NCBI GenBank assembly: GCA_017470095.1
Contig: JAFUFC010000073.1
Coordinates: forward strand, 1 to 64,000
DNA length: 64,000 bases
Origin: Clostridia bacterium
Lineage (GTDB): Bacteria; Bacillota; Clostridia; Christensenellales; Aristaeellaceae
Reading direction: 5' to 3'
Numbering within the stretch: position 1 is the first letter of the stretch; each line of letters starts with the position of its first letter. The position numbers and the translations under genes are program-made. Under the pieces are notes generated by a model that worked only from the letters and a program-made list of their open reading frames with translations, made no database searches and was not told the DNA's origin. Below, piece by piece: positions 1 to 8,492 of the stretch.

Positions 1-301
1 CCATGCCCATCGAAAGCGCCACGTTGCTGCCGATGGCCATGACCACGGGAGTGGTGACCAGGCCCAGCATGATCAGCGTTAGGGCGAAGGAGGGAGAATA
101 CAAAACGCCTTTGTAGGTTTTTTTGTACACCAGCGCGATCAAGATGCCGGCAATCAGCGCTTCAATCAGGGCGATAACCACGTTGAAGGGAGTAAAATTG
201 CTCAGCTGATTGGCGAACCAATCGGCGAAGGTGGACCCGTTGGCGATGTCGTTGAAGGTCAGGTTGCCGTTGGTGGCGGTCAAGAGAGAGAATGCGTTCA
301 T
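1..301 (-). CDS. DUF4956 family membrane protein (3' part missing)
   Basis: Only the first 100 codons lie in the window and the gene runs off the left edge. The product starts MNAFSLLTAT, has a hydrophobic segment at about residues 39-57, the motif LVYKKTYKGVLYS, then a second membrane segment ending in AIGSNVALSMGM. That layout matches the DUF4956 family, whose members continue with a GALSIVRFR-type motif that would lie outside the window. The start is set by AGGAGG ten bases upstream. The function is unknown. From general knowledge, DUF4956 genes often sit beside CotH-kinase and VTC polyphosphate-polymerase genes, and a CotH gene is indeed directly upstream, so a membrane complex acting at the cell surface is a reasonable inference. 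Confidence 0.8.
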   Translation of the reverse strand, partial: MNAFSLLTATNGNLTFNDIANGSTFADWFANQLSNFTPFNVVIALIEALIAGILIALVYKKTYKGVLYSPSFALTLIMLGLVTTPVVMAIGSNVALSMGM

Positions 302-331
302 GGTTCATCGTCCTCCTGTATTTTCCATTTC

Positions 332-363
332 ATTATAGTACACGCATTTGGTCGTTTCGTCAA
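332..363 (-). promoter_or_regulatory. possible promoter for the DUF4956 gene
   Basis: A perfect TATAAT (minus strand, 337-332) lies just upstream of the DUF4956 ribosome-binding site. A TTGACG box (363-358) lies 20 bases further up, a spacer longer than the usual 17. It overlaps the 3' end of the CotH gene, so it would give the last gene of the operon separate expression. Confidence 0.35.
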
Positions 364-3300
364 TCCGCAGGCTGCGGCGGACGCTCGCCAAAGTAGTAGA
401 TCATTTGGCTGTTGCTCAGTCCGAACTGCTCCTGCACATAGCCCCACAGGTAGTAGGGGCGCTTGTTCATGGTGTTCTTCATGCGGTTCACGCGCTGCTG
501 CCAGTAGCGCATGTAGCCGTCGGAGGTGGTGGGGGATTCGGAGTTGATGGTGGGTTCTTTGTAGGGAGCCCACCGGGCGTAGTGGCGGGGCAGTTCAGGA
601 TAGATGGCGGCGGTGCACTGATCCAGCATATCGATCATCACTTCACTGGTCAGCGTTTGATAGATCACGCCCAGGCGGGTCAGGAACTGGTCCCTGATCT
701 CGTTTGATTCGATCATCTTGCGGAAGATGGTGTTGTTGATGTTCTGCTGGCCCATGCCGCTGGTTTTCAGGTAGGATTTGGGGCTGTTGAACTGGGAGTT
801 GAACAGGCCGTAATCCAAGTCGAACATCAGGCACTTCCACTTGCCACCGGGCAGCTTGTAGAACATGATGTTGCCGGGGTCGCTGTCACCAAAGAACATT
901 TTGATGGCGTACCAGTCGATATAGCTGTCCACGTCGATATGGTCGTAAATGTACTGCAAATCTTCGGCCTTGCTGTTGGGCTTGAGATCGGCGATTTTTT
1001 TCAGCATGGCCCGGTATTCGCTGTTGCTGCCCTGTACGGGGCTCCAGCCGGCCCGGAGGATGGTCATATTCTCGTAGATATCCTTGTCCTTTTCCAGGTC
1101 CAGGCCCTCGTGCTGGGCGATGGAGAAGCGGTCCTTCCGTTCCCGCATGTTGTAATGGCCCCAGTATTCGCCGTTCAAGTACACCACCACGGGCTTCCAA
1201 TCCAGGGTCAGAACGGGGGAGTTCAGGTATTTGTCGATCAATCGGGTCTGTACGCCGTCGGCCACCCGGGTCCACACGTTGTCGTTGCCCGAATTGCGCA
1301 GGGTGAAGGATTTATAGTAGGTGTAATCCCGATGGTCGAACAAAGGATAGTTGAAATACTTTTCTCCGTAAGCGGCCTGGGCCCGCACTTTGAAGGACTT
1401 TTGCGGCATATCCAGGCTGTAGTCGCCCATCAGGTCCATCTTGATGCCTTGGGAGATGTAGGCCCGCTTGGTATTCTGGCTGAAAATTTCCACAAAGCCT
1501 GGCCGGTCATCCTTGCCGTAGGTGCGGTACAAGGGCGTTTTGAAGGGCAGCTTGGATTTATTCACTACGCCATCGGGCGTTTTTTCCAGATCCGGCGCGT
1601 CGGACATCAGGCCGTTCACCGTGTTCCACAGTTCGTTCGGTTCGCACACCAGGCTTACCACGTCCAGGGAATGGTAGGTGTTCATGATGTAGGTGGCGGT
1701 CACCGTTTCGGAGGGTTGCAAGCCGTACTGGAAGGCCCGCACCCGGAGAACCGCGTTGTTTTCCTCAACGCGCAATTCCTGCCCGGGGGTGTACACGAAG
1801 CTGTTGTCAATGGTGGGGATGGAGCCGTCCACAGTGTAGCGGATGGTGGCGCTGGGGTCGGGGCAGTCCATGGTGAGGATCAGGTAACCGGTGTACAACC
1901 CGCTGGGGGCGCTGAGGGTGGGCTTGGATGTGAAGCCATAGAAGCCGCTGCCGTTGGCTGCCCCGGGGGTCGGCGCGTCATAATAAAAAAAGCCGTTGCT
2001 CCCCAGCGTCCGCCCGTAGGAAATATCGGTGGGGATTTCCGGCATGAACAGCCGATCGATCACCCGGCCAGTGGCGTCGGCCAGGGTGATCATCTCGCTC
2101 CCGGCCCGCTTTAAACCAAAGCTGGCCCGCAGCCGGGCCACATTGGTGTTGGCGCCCATGAATTTATCGCACAGGATCACCTTGTATTCCCCGGGAGAAA
2201 TGGACGTCCCCTGGGGGAACGTCCATTTTCTGGGCCAATTGATATTATCGCTCAGCCCCCAGCCCGACAAATCCCAGGTTTGGGCAGAGGAATTATAGAT
2301 TTCGATAAAATCCGACGGGTTAAAGTCGGGAAAGGCCTTCACCACGTTGGAGGAGGACATGATTTCGGAAATATACACGCCTGTGGTGTTGATGGCCCGC
2401 AGGTACTGGTCCGCCCGGTTGGCCCCGGTTTGATTGTTGGGTGCGCCGGGGGTGGGCAGGGTGTAGATACGCCAGGAACGGGTTTCCGGGTCGCGGCCGT
2501 AGCTCATATCCCTACCCACGTTGCTGACCGTCACCCGGTCGATCAGTTCGCCGGTGATGGTGGAAAGCACCAGGGTCTCTTCTTCGTTGTTGATGCCGAA
2601 GTTGGTGTGGGGGTAGCGGGTGCTTTCTTCAATCTTGTTTTTCCCGGAGCAGAACACGATGTAATACCCGTTGGCCGGGATTACTGCGTCCTCAGGGAAG
2701 GTCCACTTAAGGGGTTTGGTTTCATCGTCGGAGAGGGCGAAGTTTTTGAGGTTGATGTTCTTGTCTCCGGCGTTGTAAAGCTCGACCCAGTCGCTCAATT
2801 CGTCATCCTCATCCCGCAGTCCGGACCGGGGCGTGGGCACCACTTCATTGATCATCAGCACATCGGGCTCCACCGTGTACTGGGCGATGTAGGTGTCGTG
2901 GCCCTCGAAGGTGTTGGGGAAGCCGGGGGAATAATCGTCGGTCTTTTCCCAAGCGCCGTTCTCCAGGCGGATGTAGCTTTCATCGGCGTTCAACGTGGGA
3001 ATGTTCACCACGTCGATAGACACGCCGGAAGCGTCAAAGAGGTATACCGCGTCTTTCAGCGAGGACAGGCCAAACTTGGCGTGGAAGGCGCCGTGGGGGT
3101 CGTCCTTGTTCACCTTGTCGCAGAACACGATCACCCGTCCGTGGGCGGACAGCGTGACTGCGGGGAACAGGAATTTAATCCGGTCGCTGCGGTCGCTCAG
3201 GCCTACGCCGGTCAAATCCATGGGCTCGTCCAGGGAATTATAGATTTCTACCCAATCCCCGAATTTGCCGTTTTCATCGGGCAGGGCGGACACGTTGTCC

Positions 3301-3506
3301 GTCATCACTTCGCTGAGGATCAGCCCCGCGTGGGTGGACATATGCCCGGAAGCGGACACGTTCACTGCCTTGGGAACGGGGATTTTGGGCATGATTAGCA
3401 CAAACAGCGCCAGGATGGCGGCCAGTACCGCCAGCATCAATACACGGGTGTCCTTCTGCTTTTTCCGTTTGCGCCGGTTGTTTCGGTTGGAAGATGGCAA
3501 ATCCAT
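360..3506 (-). CDS. CotH kinase family protein with three lamin-tail domains
   Basis: A protein of 1048 residues, predicted to be membrane anchored and extracellular. A basic N-terminus (RNNRRKRKKQK) is followed by one membrane segment at about 25-45. Then come three lamin-tail (LTD) domains at roughly 60-175, 215-345 and 375-500, each with a DWVEIYN/DFIEIYN core and an FP..T.. strand. A chitobiase C-terminal-like beta domain (ATIRYTVDGSIPT) lies near 545-600. The CotH kinase-like domain at about 615-1000 contains KSFKVRAQ, YNMRERKDRF and FDLDYGLF, the last fitting the metal-binding Asp motif of these atypical kinases. The chosen ATG lies just after AGGAGG with a short spacer; an upstream in-frame ATG would fall upstream of the TATAAT box and is rejected. 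The substrate is unknown; surface-protein phosphorylation or spore-coat-like assembly are family-based guesses. Confidence 0.9.
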   Translation of the reverse strand: MDLPSSNRNNRRKRKKQKDTRVLMLAVLAAILALFVLIMPKIPVPKAVNVSASGHMSTHAGLILSEVMTDNVSALPDENGKFGDWVEIYNSLDEPMDLTGVGLSDRSDRIKFLFPAVTLSAHGRVIVFCDKVNKDDPHGAFHAKFGLSSLKDAVYLFDASGVSIDVVNIPTLNADESYIRLENGAWEKTDDYSPGFPNTFEGHDTYIAQYTVEPDVLMINEVVPTPRSGLRDEDDELSDWVELYNAGDKNINLKNFALSDDETKPLKWTFPEDAVIPANGYYIVFCSGKNKIEESTRYPHTNFGINNEEETLVLSTITGELIDRVTVSNVGRDMSYGRDPETRSWRIYTLPTPGAPNNQTGANRADQYLRAINTTGVYISEIMSSSNVVKAFPDFNPSDFIEIYNSSAQTWDLSGWGLSDNINWPRKWTFPQGTSISPGEYKVILCDKFMGANTNVARLRASFGLKRAGSEMITLADATGRVIDRLFMPEIPTDISYGRTLGSNGFFYYDAPTPGAANGSGFYGFTSKPTLSAPSGLYTGYLILTMDCPDPSATIRYTVDGSIPTIDNSFVYTPGQELRVEENNAVLRVRAFQYGLQPSETVTATYIMNTYHSLDVVSLVCEPNELWNTVNGLMSDAPDLEKTPDGVVNKSKLPFKTPLYRTYGKDDRPGFVEIFSQNTKRAYISQGIKMDLMGDYSLDMPQKSFKVRAQAAYGEKYFNYPLFDHRDYTYYKSFTLRNSGNDNVWTRVADGVQTRLIDKYLNSPVLTLDWKPVVVYLNGEYWGHYNMRERKDRFSIAQHEGLDLEKDKDIYENMTILRAGWSPVQGSNSEYRAMLKKIADLKPNSKAEDLQYIYDHIDVDSYIDWYAIKMFFGDSDPGNIMFYKLPGGKWKCLMFDLDYGLFNSQFNSPKSYLKTSGMGQQNINNTIFRKMIESNEIRDQFLTRLGVIYQTLTSEVMIDMLDQCTAAIYPELPRHYARWAPYKEPTINSESPTTSDGYMRYWQQRVNRMKNTMNKRPYYLWGYVQEQFGLSNSQMIYYFGERPPQPAD

Positions 3507-3536
3507 TTCCTCCTTTCGCGGAGAACATACATTGTT

Positions 3537-3564
3537 ATTATAGCATAAAACCATGGGATGAAAA
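3537..3564 (-). promoter_or_regulatory. promoter of the CotH gene
   Basis: On the minus strand TTTTCA (3564-3559), a 16-base spacer and TATAAT (3542-3537) with an extended TGC in front. It supports starting the CotH protein at the downstream ATG. The -35 overlaps the hairpin at 3556-3580. Confidence 0.55.
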
Positions 3565-3580
3565 AGCCCCTTTTTCATCC
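3556..3580. terminator. 11-bp perfect hairpin between two minus-strand genes
   Basis: GGATGAAAAAG pairs perfectly with CTTTTTCATCC around a 3-base loop. It lies downstream of the small membrane-protein gene and upstream of CotH. There is no clean U-tract, so it could be a weak terminator or a processing site. Confidence 0.4.
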
Positions 3581-3618
3581 TGCCGGATTTTGGACCGTTT
3601 TCCGGCGGATGAGCGCTT

Positions 3619-4179
3619 TTACGGGTTCACCCAGCTTAAGCGGGGAATCAGGGCCAGAAACGCTTCTTCCTCCGCCTGGGGAGCGTAGACGGCGTAGGAT
3701 GCGCTTTCATCGGAGAAATACAGGCAAAAGGCGCTGCCTCGGCTGGCCAGCATGGCGGGCAGATTCAGCACCGTCAAATCGCTGCGCAGCACGATGTCCA
3801 GATCTTTGTGCAGGATCAGGGGGGCGGCGGTTGCAGGCCGCACGGCGGAGATGGTCACGCCGTTGTAGCTGAGGGTTACAAGTCTTGCCACGCCGCCGTC
3901 GTGGGCGGTATTCACCCCTTGCCCGTTGGGGGCGAATCCTTCCAGCGCTGGCAGCCGGTTTTCAAACATCCGGGCCAGGGCGGCAGCGTCGTTCATGGTG
4001 GCGGCCTGCATCCGGGTGACGGGAGCAATGTCCTCTTGCACGATGTAGCCTTCCTCCTGGTTGCTGCCGGGGGATTGCAGCAGCACGGCGGCCAAATAAA
4101 TCAGGGCGGCGGCGATCAGCGTCAGGATCAGGCTGCCCACATGGCCCAGGAACCGTTTAAACCTTCCGTTTTCCGCCAT
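3619..4179 (-). CDS. hypothetical single-pass membrane protein
   Basis: A 186-residue protein of unknown function. A short basic N-terminus precedes one membrane segment at about 13-33 (LILTLIAAALIYLAAVLL). The rest is a soluble, presumably extracytoplasmic domain with no motif I recognise. Its start overlaps the end of the upstream gene by 23 bases, so the two are translationally linked and probably work together at the membrane. It lies upstream of the CotH and DUF4956 genes on the same strand. Confidence 0.65.
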   Translation of the reverse strand: MAENGRFKRFLGHVGSLILTLIAAALIYLAAVLLQSPGSNQEEGYIVQEDIAPVTRMQAATMNDAAALARMFENRLPALEGFAPNGQGVNTAHDGGVARLVTLSYNGVTISAVRPATAAPLILHKDLDIVLRSDLTVLNLPAMLASRGSAFCLYFSDESASYAVYAPQAEEEAFLALIPRLSWVNP

Positions 4180-4540
4180 GTCGCTTTCCTTTCTTTGGGT
4201 TTTTCCGCTTTTCCCATTCCTGCCCGGCTACGCAGCCGATGAGGGACAGGAGGATGCATAAAAGGCCCATACCCGGGCTTTCATAGACTGGCAGGATCAT
4301 TAGCGTCCCACCGATGGGGAGGCACCCCGCAAAGGGATGCACGCCGCCTTGGCCTGCCCAGAAGGGCGCCGCCAATGCGCATAGGGGCAGCACGGCATAC
4401 AAATGAATCAGATACAGGAGAACGCCCCCGTCCCCTTCCATGCGCGTGAACAGAAAGGGAATTCCTTGCAGGGCCAGGGAACAGAGCACCAGTGCCGCAA
4501 ACCGAAACAGGGGCACCGAAACCCTCCCTTGCTTGCCCAC
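4157..4540 (-). CDS. hypothetical small polytopic membrane protein (GTG start)
   Basis: About 127 residues from a GTG codon placed nine bases after AGGAGG. Earlier in-frame ATG codons lie upstream of the TATAAT box and cannot be used. Three to four hydrophobic stretches are visible (ALVLCSLALQGIPFLF, LIHLYAVLPLCALAAPF, GGTLMILPVYE, GLLCILLSLIGCVA), followed by a strongly basic C-terminal tail (EKRKNPKKGKRHGGKRKV) that should be cytoplasmic. First gene of the minus-strand unit leading to CotH. No family recognised. Confidence 0.6.
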   Translation of the reverse strand: MGKQGRVSVPLFRFAALVLCSLALQGIPFLFTRMEGDGGVLLYLIHLYAVLPLCALAAPFWAGQGGVHPFAGCLPIGGTLMILPVYESPGMGLLCILLSLIGCVAGQEWEKRKNPKKGKRHGGKRKV

Positions 4541-4579
4541 GCTTCCCTTCCTCCTCCAGCTTGCTCGATTTGCTTCGTC

Positions 4580-4609
4580 ATTATAGCATAATCCACCCGA
4601 TGGATACAA
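4580..4609 (-). promoter_or_regulatory. promoter of the CotH-region operon
   Basis: TTGTAT (4609-4604), an 18-base spacer and TATAAT (4585-4580) preceded by TGC (extended -10). It places the transcription start just upstream of the AGGAGG/GTG start at 4540. Confidence 0.6.
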
Positions 4610-4732
4610 GAAAAAAGGACAATATTGTTACATACTTTTTACATTCCTTGCATAAAGGCTGAGATAGGCATTGTCTCCATAAATAGGATATCCCATTTCT
4701 CTAAAATGTTACAATTTCTTTTCAAATTTATG

Positions 4733-4761
4733 TGGAATTTCGGCAAACGGTATGATATAAT
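4733..4761 (+). promoter_or_regulatory. promoter of the CorC/HlyC-type gene
   Basis: Extended -10 TGATATAAT ending at 4761, with a weak -35 (TGGAAT) 17 bases upstream. The start codon follows about 50 bases later. Confidence 0.5.
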
Positions 4762-4812
4762 CAGAAACGGCAAAGGTTCTTTGCCAGGATTTTTTTCTGA
4801 GGAGGAATTTTC

Positions 4813-6153
4813 TTGGATATCCCCATAGGCGGGCTGTTGCTGCTGCAAATTGTGCTGATCGCAATTAACGCTTTTTTTGCTGCGGCGGAAATTGCCGTGG
4901 TGTCCCTGAGTGAAACCAAGCTGCGCCACCAGGCGGAAGGCGGCGATAAAAAGGCGCAGAAACTGCTGGATATGGTGTTGGAGCCCGCGGGCTTCCTGTC
5001 CACCATCCAGGTGGCCATCACCCTGGCCGGGTTCCTGGGCAGCGCCTTCGCCGCCGATCATTTCGCCGGGCCCCTGGCCGATTGGCTGGTGGGGCTGGGC
5101 TTCACGGCCCTGTCCCGGAGCGCGGTGAACACTGTGTGCGTAGTGCTGATCACGCTGGTGCTTTCCTATTTTACCCTGATCTTTGGGGAACTGGTGCCCA
5201 AGCGGGTAGCCATGAAAAAGCCGGAAGGCGTGGCCCGGGCGGTATGCGGCGTGATTGGCGCGGTGAACACGGTGGCCAAGCCCATTGTGTGGCTGCTGAC
5301 CAAGTCGGTGAACGGCGTGCTGCTTTTGTTCGGCATTGATCCTGCCGCCGAGGAAGAACAGGTGACGGAAGAGGAAATTCGCCTGATGGTGGATGCCGGA
5401 GAGGAGAAGGGCGCCATCGAAGGCGATGAGCGGGACATGATCGAAAACATCTTTGAATTCAACAACATGACCGCTGCTGACTGCATGACCCACCGCACCG
5501 ACGTGACCGCCCTGCAGGTGGACGCGGGCAACCGGGAAATCATGCGCGCCATCACCGAAAGCGGCCTGAGCCGGTTCCCGGTGTACGGCGAGGATTTGGA
5601 TGACGTGCTGGGCACCGTCACCACCCGGGATTACCTGTTGGCGCTTTCCACCGGCGGCAAGAAAACCCTGCGGCAGATCCTGCGTCCCGCCTATTTTGTG
5701 CCAGAATCGGTGCGCACGGATGTGCTGTTTCGGGACATGCAGAAGAAAAAGACCCACATTGCCATCGTAGTGGATGAATACGGCGGAACCAGCGGGTTGA
5801 TCACTATGGAGGATCTGCTGGAAGAAATCGTGGGCAATATCTACGATGAATACGATCCGCCCTTGCCCCAGGATATTCAGAAAACGGGGGACAACCAATA
5901 CCGGATCGCCGGGGGCGTGAGCCTGGAAACGCTCAATGAGACATTGCATCTGCGCCTGCCCACCGATCGAGGCTATGAATCCCTGGGCGGGCTCATTTAC
6001 AGCCGCCTGGCCACCATCCCCAAGGATGGCACCCACCCGGTGGTGGAATGCTGCGGCGTGCGCATCCGGGCGGAAGAAATCATTGACAGGCGGGTGGAAT
6101 GGGCCACCATGACCATCCTGCCTGCGACAAAGGAAGAAAAGAAGGAGGAATGA
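4813..6153 (+). CDS. hemolysin/CorC family membrane protein (DUF21-CBS-CBS-CorC_HlyC)
   Basis: A 446-residue integral membrane protein. The N-terminal DUF21 (CNNM) membrane domain covers about 1-190, with the family motif FFAAAEIAVVSLSETKLR near 18-36 and LIFGELVPKRVAM near 120. A pair of CBS domains follows at about 215-335 (MTHRTDVTAL, GLSRFPVYGEDLDDVLG, IAIVVDEYGGTSGLITMEDLLEE), then a C-terminal CorC_HlyC domain (YRIAGGVSLETLNE). Family members handle Mg2+ or other divalent cation efflux and sense adenine nucleotides; the substrate here is not shown. The start is a TTG seven bases after AGGAGG; no in-frame ATG fits the N-terminal helix. Followed by two exported-protein genes, probably co-transcribed. 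Confidence 0.9.
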   Translation: MDIPIGGLLLLQIVLIAINAFFAAAEIAVVSLSETKLRHQAEGGDKKAQKLLDMVLEPAGFLSTIQVAITLAGFLGSAFAADHFAGPLADWLVGLGFTALSRSAVNTVCVVLITLVLSYFTLIFGELVPKRVAMKKPEGVARAVCGVIGAVNTVAKPIVWLLTKSVNGVLLLFGIDPAAEEEQVTEEEIRLMVDAGEEKGAIEGDERDMIENIFEFNNMTAADCMTHRTDVTALQVDAGNREIMRAITESGLSRFPVYGEDLDDVLGTVTTRDYLLALSTGGKKTLRQILRPAYFVPESVRTDVLFRDMQKKKTHIAIVVDEYGGTSGLITMEDLLEEIVGNIYDEYDPPLPQDIQKTGDNQYRIAGGVSLETLNETLHLRLPTDRGYESLGGLIYSRLATIPKDGTHPVVECCGVRIRAEEIIDRRVEWATMTILPATKEEKKEE

Positions 6154-6154
6154 A

Positions 6155-7252
6155 ATGATGAAACGGCTGGTTTTGACGCTGATGGCGGTGTGCCTTTGCT
6201 TTGCGATGACCTGCAGCGCCCTGGCCGCGCCAGCCCGGGATATCCAGCAAGCGGATATCGAAGTGGATCCCGGCATGAAAATGCTGGCGGAAACGGTGCT
6301 GGGCGCGGCTGTGTTTACCCGCACCACGGGACTGGAAGCGGGCATGATTCCCTCCCCGGCGCTGGTGGAATCTGCCTTCGCGCTGGGACTGTATAACCTG
6401 TCCCTGCCCCATGATGGAGCGGATCTGTTGGAAAACAAGCCCACTCTGTCCAGCCAGGAAATCCAGGACCTGTATGGGCTTCTGTTTGTGTCCGGCGGCT
6501 ATGCGCTGCCTCAGGTGCCTTCCGTGGCTGGGGTGACCCGGGTAAACGATGGGTTGACCTTTGATTTGTCCATTTTGCAGGACGCGCCTATGATCGGCGT
6601 GTATATTTATTCCGCCGTGGTGGATGAAGCATCCGGCGGTGCGGATGCCGACGCGGCGGATCCCACCATTGAACTGATGGCCGATCTGTATTCTTATTAC
6701 GGCGATTTCAGCACCGACGCTTATGATCTGCCGGAGGATGCGCTTACTTGGCTGTGCAACGCCGAGATCGCCCTCAAGCCCGCGCCGGATACGGCTTACG
6801 GCTACCGGGTGGAACGGTTTGCCTTGTCCGACGGGTATGAGGACGGCATGCTGTCCGAATGGCAGGATGTTGAAAACACGGCCTATGAATATTCCGTCAA
6901 TCTGCCCGCCATTCTGGGCCTGGCGGAGGATGACCCGGCCCACTGGGCCTGGCAGACCGCCGACGGCTCCGCCACGGTGCGCATCGACGTGGAAAACCAG
7001 AACCACACCGCTGACCAGGTGATGGCCTTGTGGCTTTCATCACATCCGGGGCGGGAAGTGATGCAGCAGACAGAATTCAACACTTTCTATTCCACCGGCG
7101 AGGGCGCTTATGACTTGTGGATCATTTCCAGCGATCTGCCGGTGCTGTATCACCTGAGCATGCAGTTTCCTCCGGAGCGGCAGGCGGAATATACCCTGTA
7201 CAGTGAATTTATCCGCAATTCCATGATCGTGTGGGGGATTTCCAATGGTTGA
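6155..7252 (+). CDS. hypothetical secreted protein
   Basis: 365 residues with a clear Sec signal peptide (MMKRLVLTLMAVCLCFAMTC then SALA-A, cleavage near residue 25). The mature part is acidic and shows no domain I recognise. Two ATGs in tandem follow AGGAGG; either may start translation. It begins one base after the stop of the CBS-protein gene and its own 3' end overlaps the lipoprotein gene by eight bases, so the three are one unit. An extracytoplasmic partner role for the membrane protein is possible but is only inferred from position. Confidence 0.75.
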   Translation: MMKRLVLTLMAVCLCFAMTCSALAAPARDIQQADIEVDPGMKMLAETVLGAAVFTRTTGLEAGMIPSPALVESAFALGLYNLSLPHDGADLLENKPTLSSQEIQDLYGLLFVSGGYALPQVPSVAGVTRVNDGLTFDLSILQDAPMIGVYIYSAVVDEASGGADADAADPTIELMADLYSYYGDFSTDAYDLPEDALTWLCNAEIALKPAPDTAYGYRVERFALSDGYEDGMLSEWQDVENTAYEYSVNLPAILGLAEDDPAHWAWQTADGSATVRIDVENQNHTADQVMALWLSSHPGREVMQQTEFNTFYSTGEGAYDLWIISSDLPVLYHLSMQFPPERQAEYTLYSEFIRNSMIVWGISNG

Positions 7253-8117
7253 GAAACGAGCGGCCGGGCTGGCCCTTTTGCTGGCGCTGGCCTTGCTTTT
7301 GGGCGGGTGCGGCGCTTCGGCGTCTCCTGCCCCAACGGAAGCGCCGATCGGGACGGAAGCGCCGCCTGCGGTCGCTGAGCCGGTCGTATCGGTATCGGCA
7401 GGGGGACTGGCGGTGGCGGCCCAGGAGGGAGAAATCTATTTCCCTTCCGAGGAGCAGTGGAGCTACCATTTCGTGTATTCGTATCCCCATTTGCTGGGGG
7501 AGGATTACGTGTCCGCCGCCATCAATGATACCTATCAAATGGCCCTGGATGAGATGCTCCAGTTGGTGCTGCCCATGTTCGCCAACGCGGACACCATGCA
7601 GTTTGACGGCCAGAACGAAGTGAGCCACGATTTTTACGTTACCTGTAATAACGACCGGCTGCTTTCCATTGTGCAAAATCGCCGCCAAACCATGGGGGAG
7701 GAGGGCGTGACGCTGGCCATCGAACCGCTGACCTTCGACGTCAGCGGGGAATACCAGGGCGATACGCTGACTTTGCGTGGCTGCATCCTGGCTGATGTGG
7801 GCGATACGCCGGTGGATGAAATGACCGTCGAAGCCTATCCCCAGGCGGCCAAGCTGATCGCCGGGTCCTCCGAGTCCATTTCGGAAGCGGTGGCCCAGCA
7901 CCTGTACCCCGAATTTGTGAAATTGCAGGAAGCGGGCATTGCCCGCGGCGACGTGGATGAAGAGGATTTTCTATGGGAATTTGCTCCCGCCGCCAATTTC
8001 TATGTGGATGAGGAAGGCCGTGTGGTGTTCTTCTTCCCGCCGGCCCTGCTGGCGGAGCCTTCCTTCGATGTGCCCACCTTCCCATTCACGGCGGCGGAAT
8101 TGGAAAATCTTTTGTGA
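7245..8117 (+). CDS. lipoprotein with DUF3298/RsiV-like C-terminus
   Basis: 290 residues. A signal peptide ends in a lipobox (ALLLGGC, Cys at about 22), followed by a Ser/Pro/Ala/Thr-rich linker (about 23-60). The rest resembles the DUF3298 fold found in RsiV and PdaC: a segment starting FPSEEQWSYHFVYSYPHLLG and a C-terminal strand ending in FFFPPALLAEPSFDVPTFPF. RsiV-type domains sense lysozyme or bind glycans, but no sigma factor is adjacent, so function is open. Translationally coupled to the upstream secreted protein by an eight-base overlap. A bidirectional terminator follows. Confidence 0.7.
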   Translation: MVEKRAAGLALLLALALLLGGCGASASPAPTEAPIGTEAPPAVAEPVVSVSAGGLAVAAQEGEIYFPSEEQWSYHFVYSYPHLLGEDYVSAAINDTYQMALDEMLQLVLPMFANADTMQFDGQNEVSHDFYVTCNNDRLLSIVQNRRQTMGEEGVTLAIEPLTFDVSGEYQGDTLTLRGCILADVGDTPVDEMTVEAYPQAAKLIAGSSESISEAVAQHLYPEFVKLQEAGIARGDVDEEDFLWEFAPAANFYVDEEGRVVFFFPPALLAEPSFDVPTFPFTAAELENLL

Positions 8118-8142
8118 TATGCCTTTGACCGGCATAAAAAAC

Positions 8143-8179
8143 AGCGGATGCCGCTTCAATCGGGCATCCGCTATTTTTT
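8143..8179. terminator. bidirectional rho-independent terminator
   Basis: AGCGGATGCC pairs with GGCATCCGCT (10-bp perfect stem, 10-base loop). On the plus strand ATTTTTTT follows; on the minus strand TGTTTTTTA follows. It ends both the plus-strand lipoprotein operon and the convergent XRE gene. Confidence 0.9.
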
Positions 8180-8189
8180 TGTGATTGTT

Positions 8190-8396
8190 TTATTCGGAAT
8201 CTTCCACATATTCCGCGATATCGCTCAAGGTGCAGCGCAGCACGGCGCAGAGCTTATCGAGCGTTTTAGTTTCCATGTTTTCATTGGCTTTCAGCCGGCG
8301 GATGGTCTTGCTGTCGATGCCGCATTTTTCCCGCAGCTGGTAGGTGGAAACGTGCTGCTTTTCCATGGTTTCCCACAGCCGGTCGAAACGGATCAT
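8190..8396 (-). CDS. small XRE-family transcriptional regulator
   Basis: 68 residues, essentially one Cro/C1-type helix-turn-helix: FDRLWETMEKQHVSTYQLRE, the recognition region GIDSKTIRRLKANENMETKTL, and the typical end LDKLCAVLRCTLSDIAEYV. The ATG follows AGGAGG by eight bases; further upstream in-frame codons run through the promoter region and are rejected. It is divergent from a small ORF, and a long palindrome lies between them, so self-regulation and control of the divergent gene are likely. Such regulators with no effector domain are common in chromosomal and integrative elements of Clostridia. Confidence 0.88.
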   Translation of the reverse strand: MIRFDRLWETMEKQHVSTYQLREKCGIDSKTIRRLKANENMETKTLDKLCAVLRCTLSDIAEYVEDSE

Positions 8397-8421
8397 AACA
8401 CTTCCTCCTGCTTGACTTTTT

Positions 8422-8476
8422 CTTATTATGGGGGTTATAATCTCCCTAATTAAGGGGATATAATCCCCATAACAAG
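8422..8476. promoter_or_regulatory. palindromic operator with overlapping divergent promoters
   Basis: An imperfect palindrome of about 27 bases per arm, centred on AATT (8448-8451). Each arm holds TTATGGGG followed by an ATTATA/TTATAA core and a C-rich block. TATAAT boxes on the plus strand at 8436-8441 and 8459-8464, and CATAAT-like boxes on the minus strand, lie inside the arms. This fits an operator for the XRE regulator that covers both start regions. Confidence 0.65.
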
Positions 8477-8492
8477 AAAGAGTGAGGAAGGC

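Noticed and set aside
4639..6444. 601-codon open frame on the minus strand
   Set aside because: Antisense to the CBS-domain transporter gene; no ribosome-binding site or recognisable domain.
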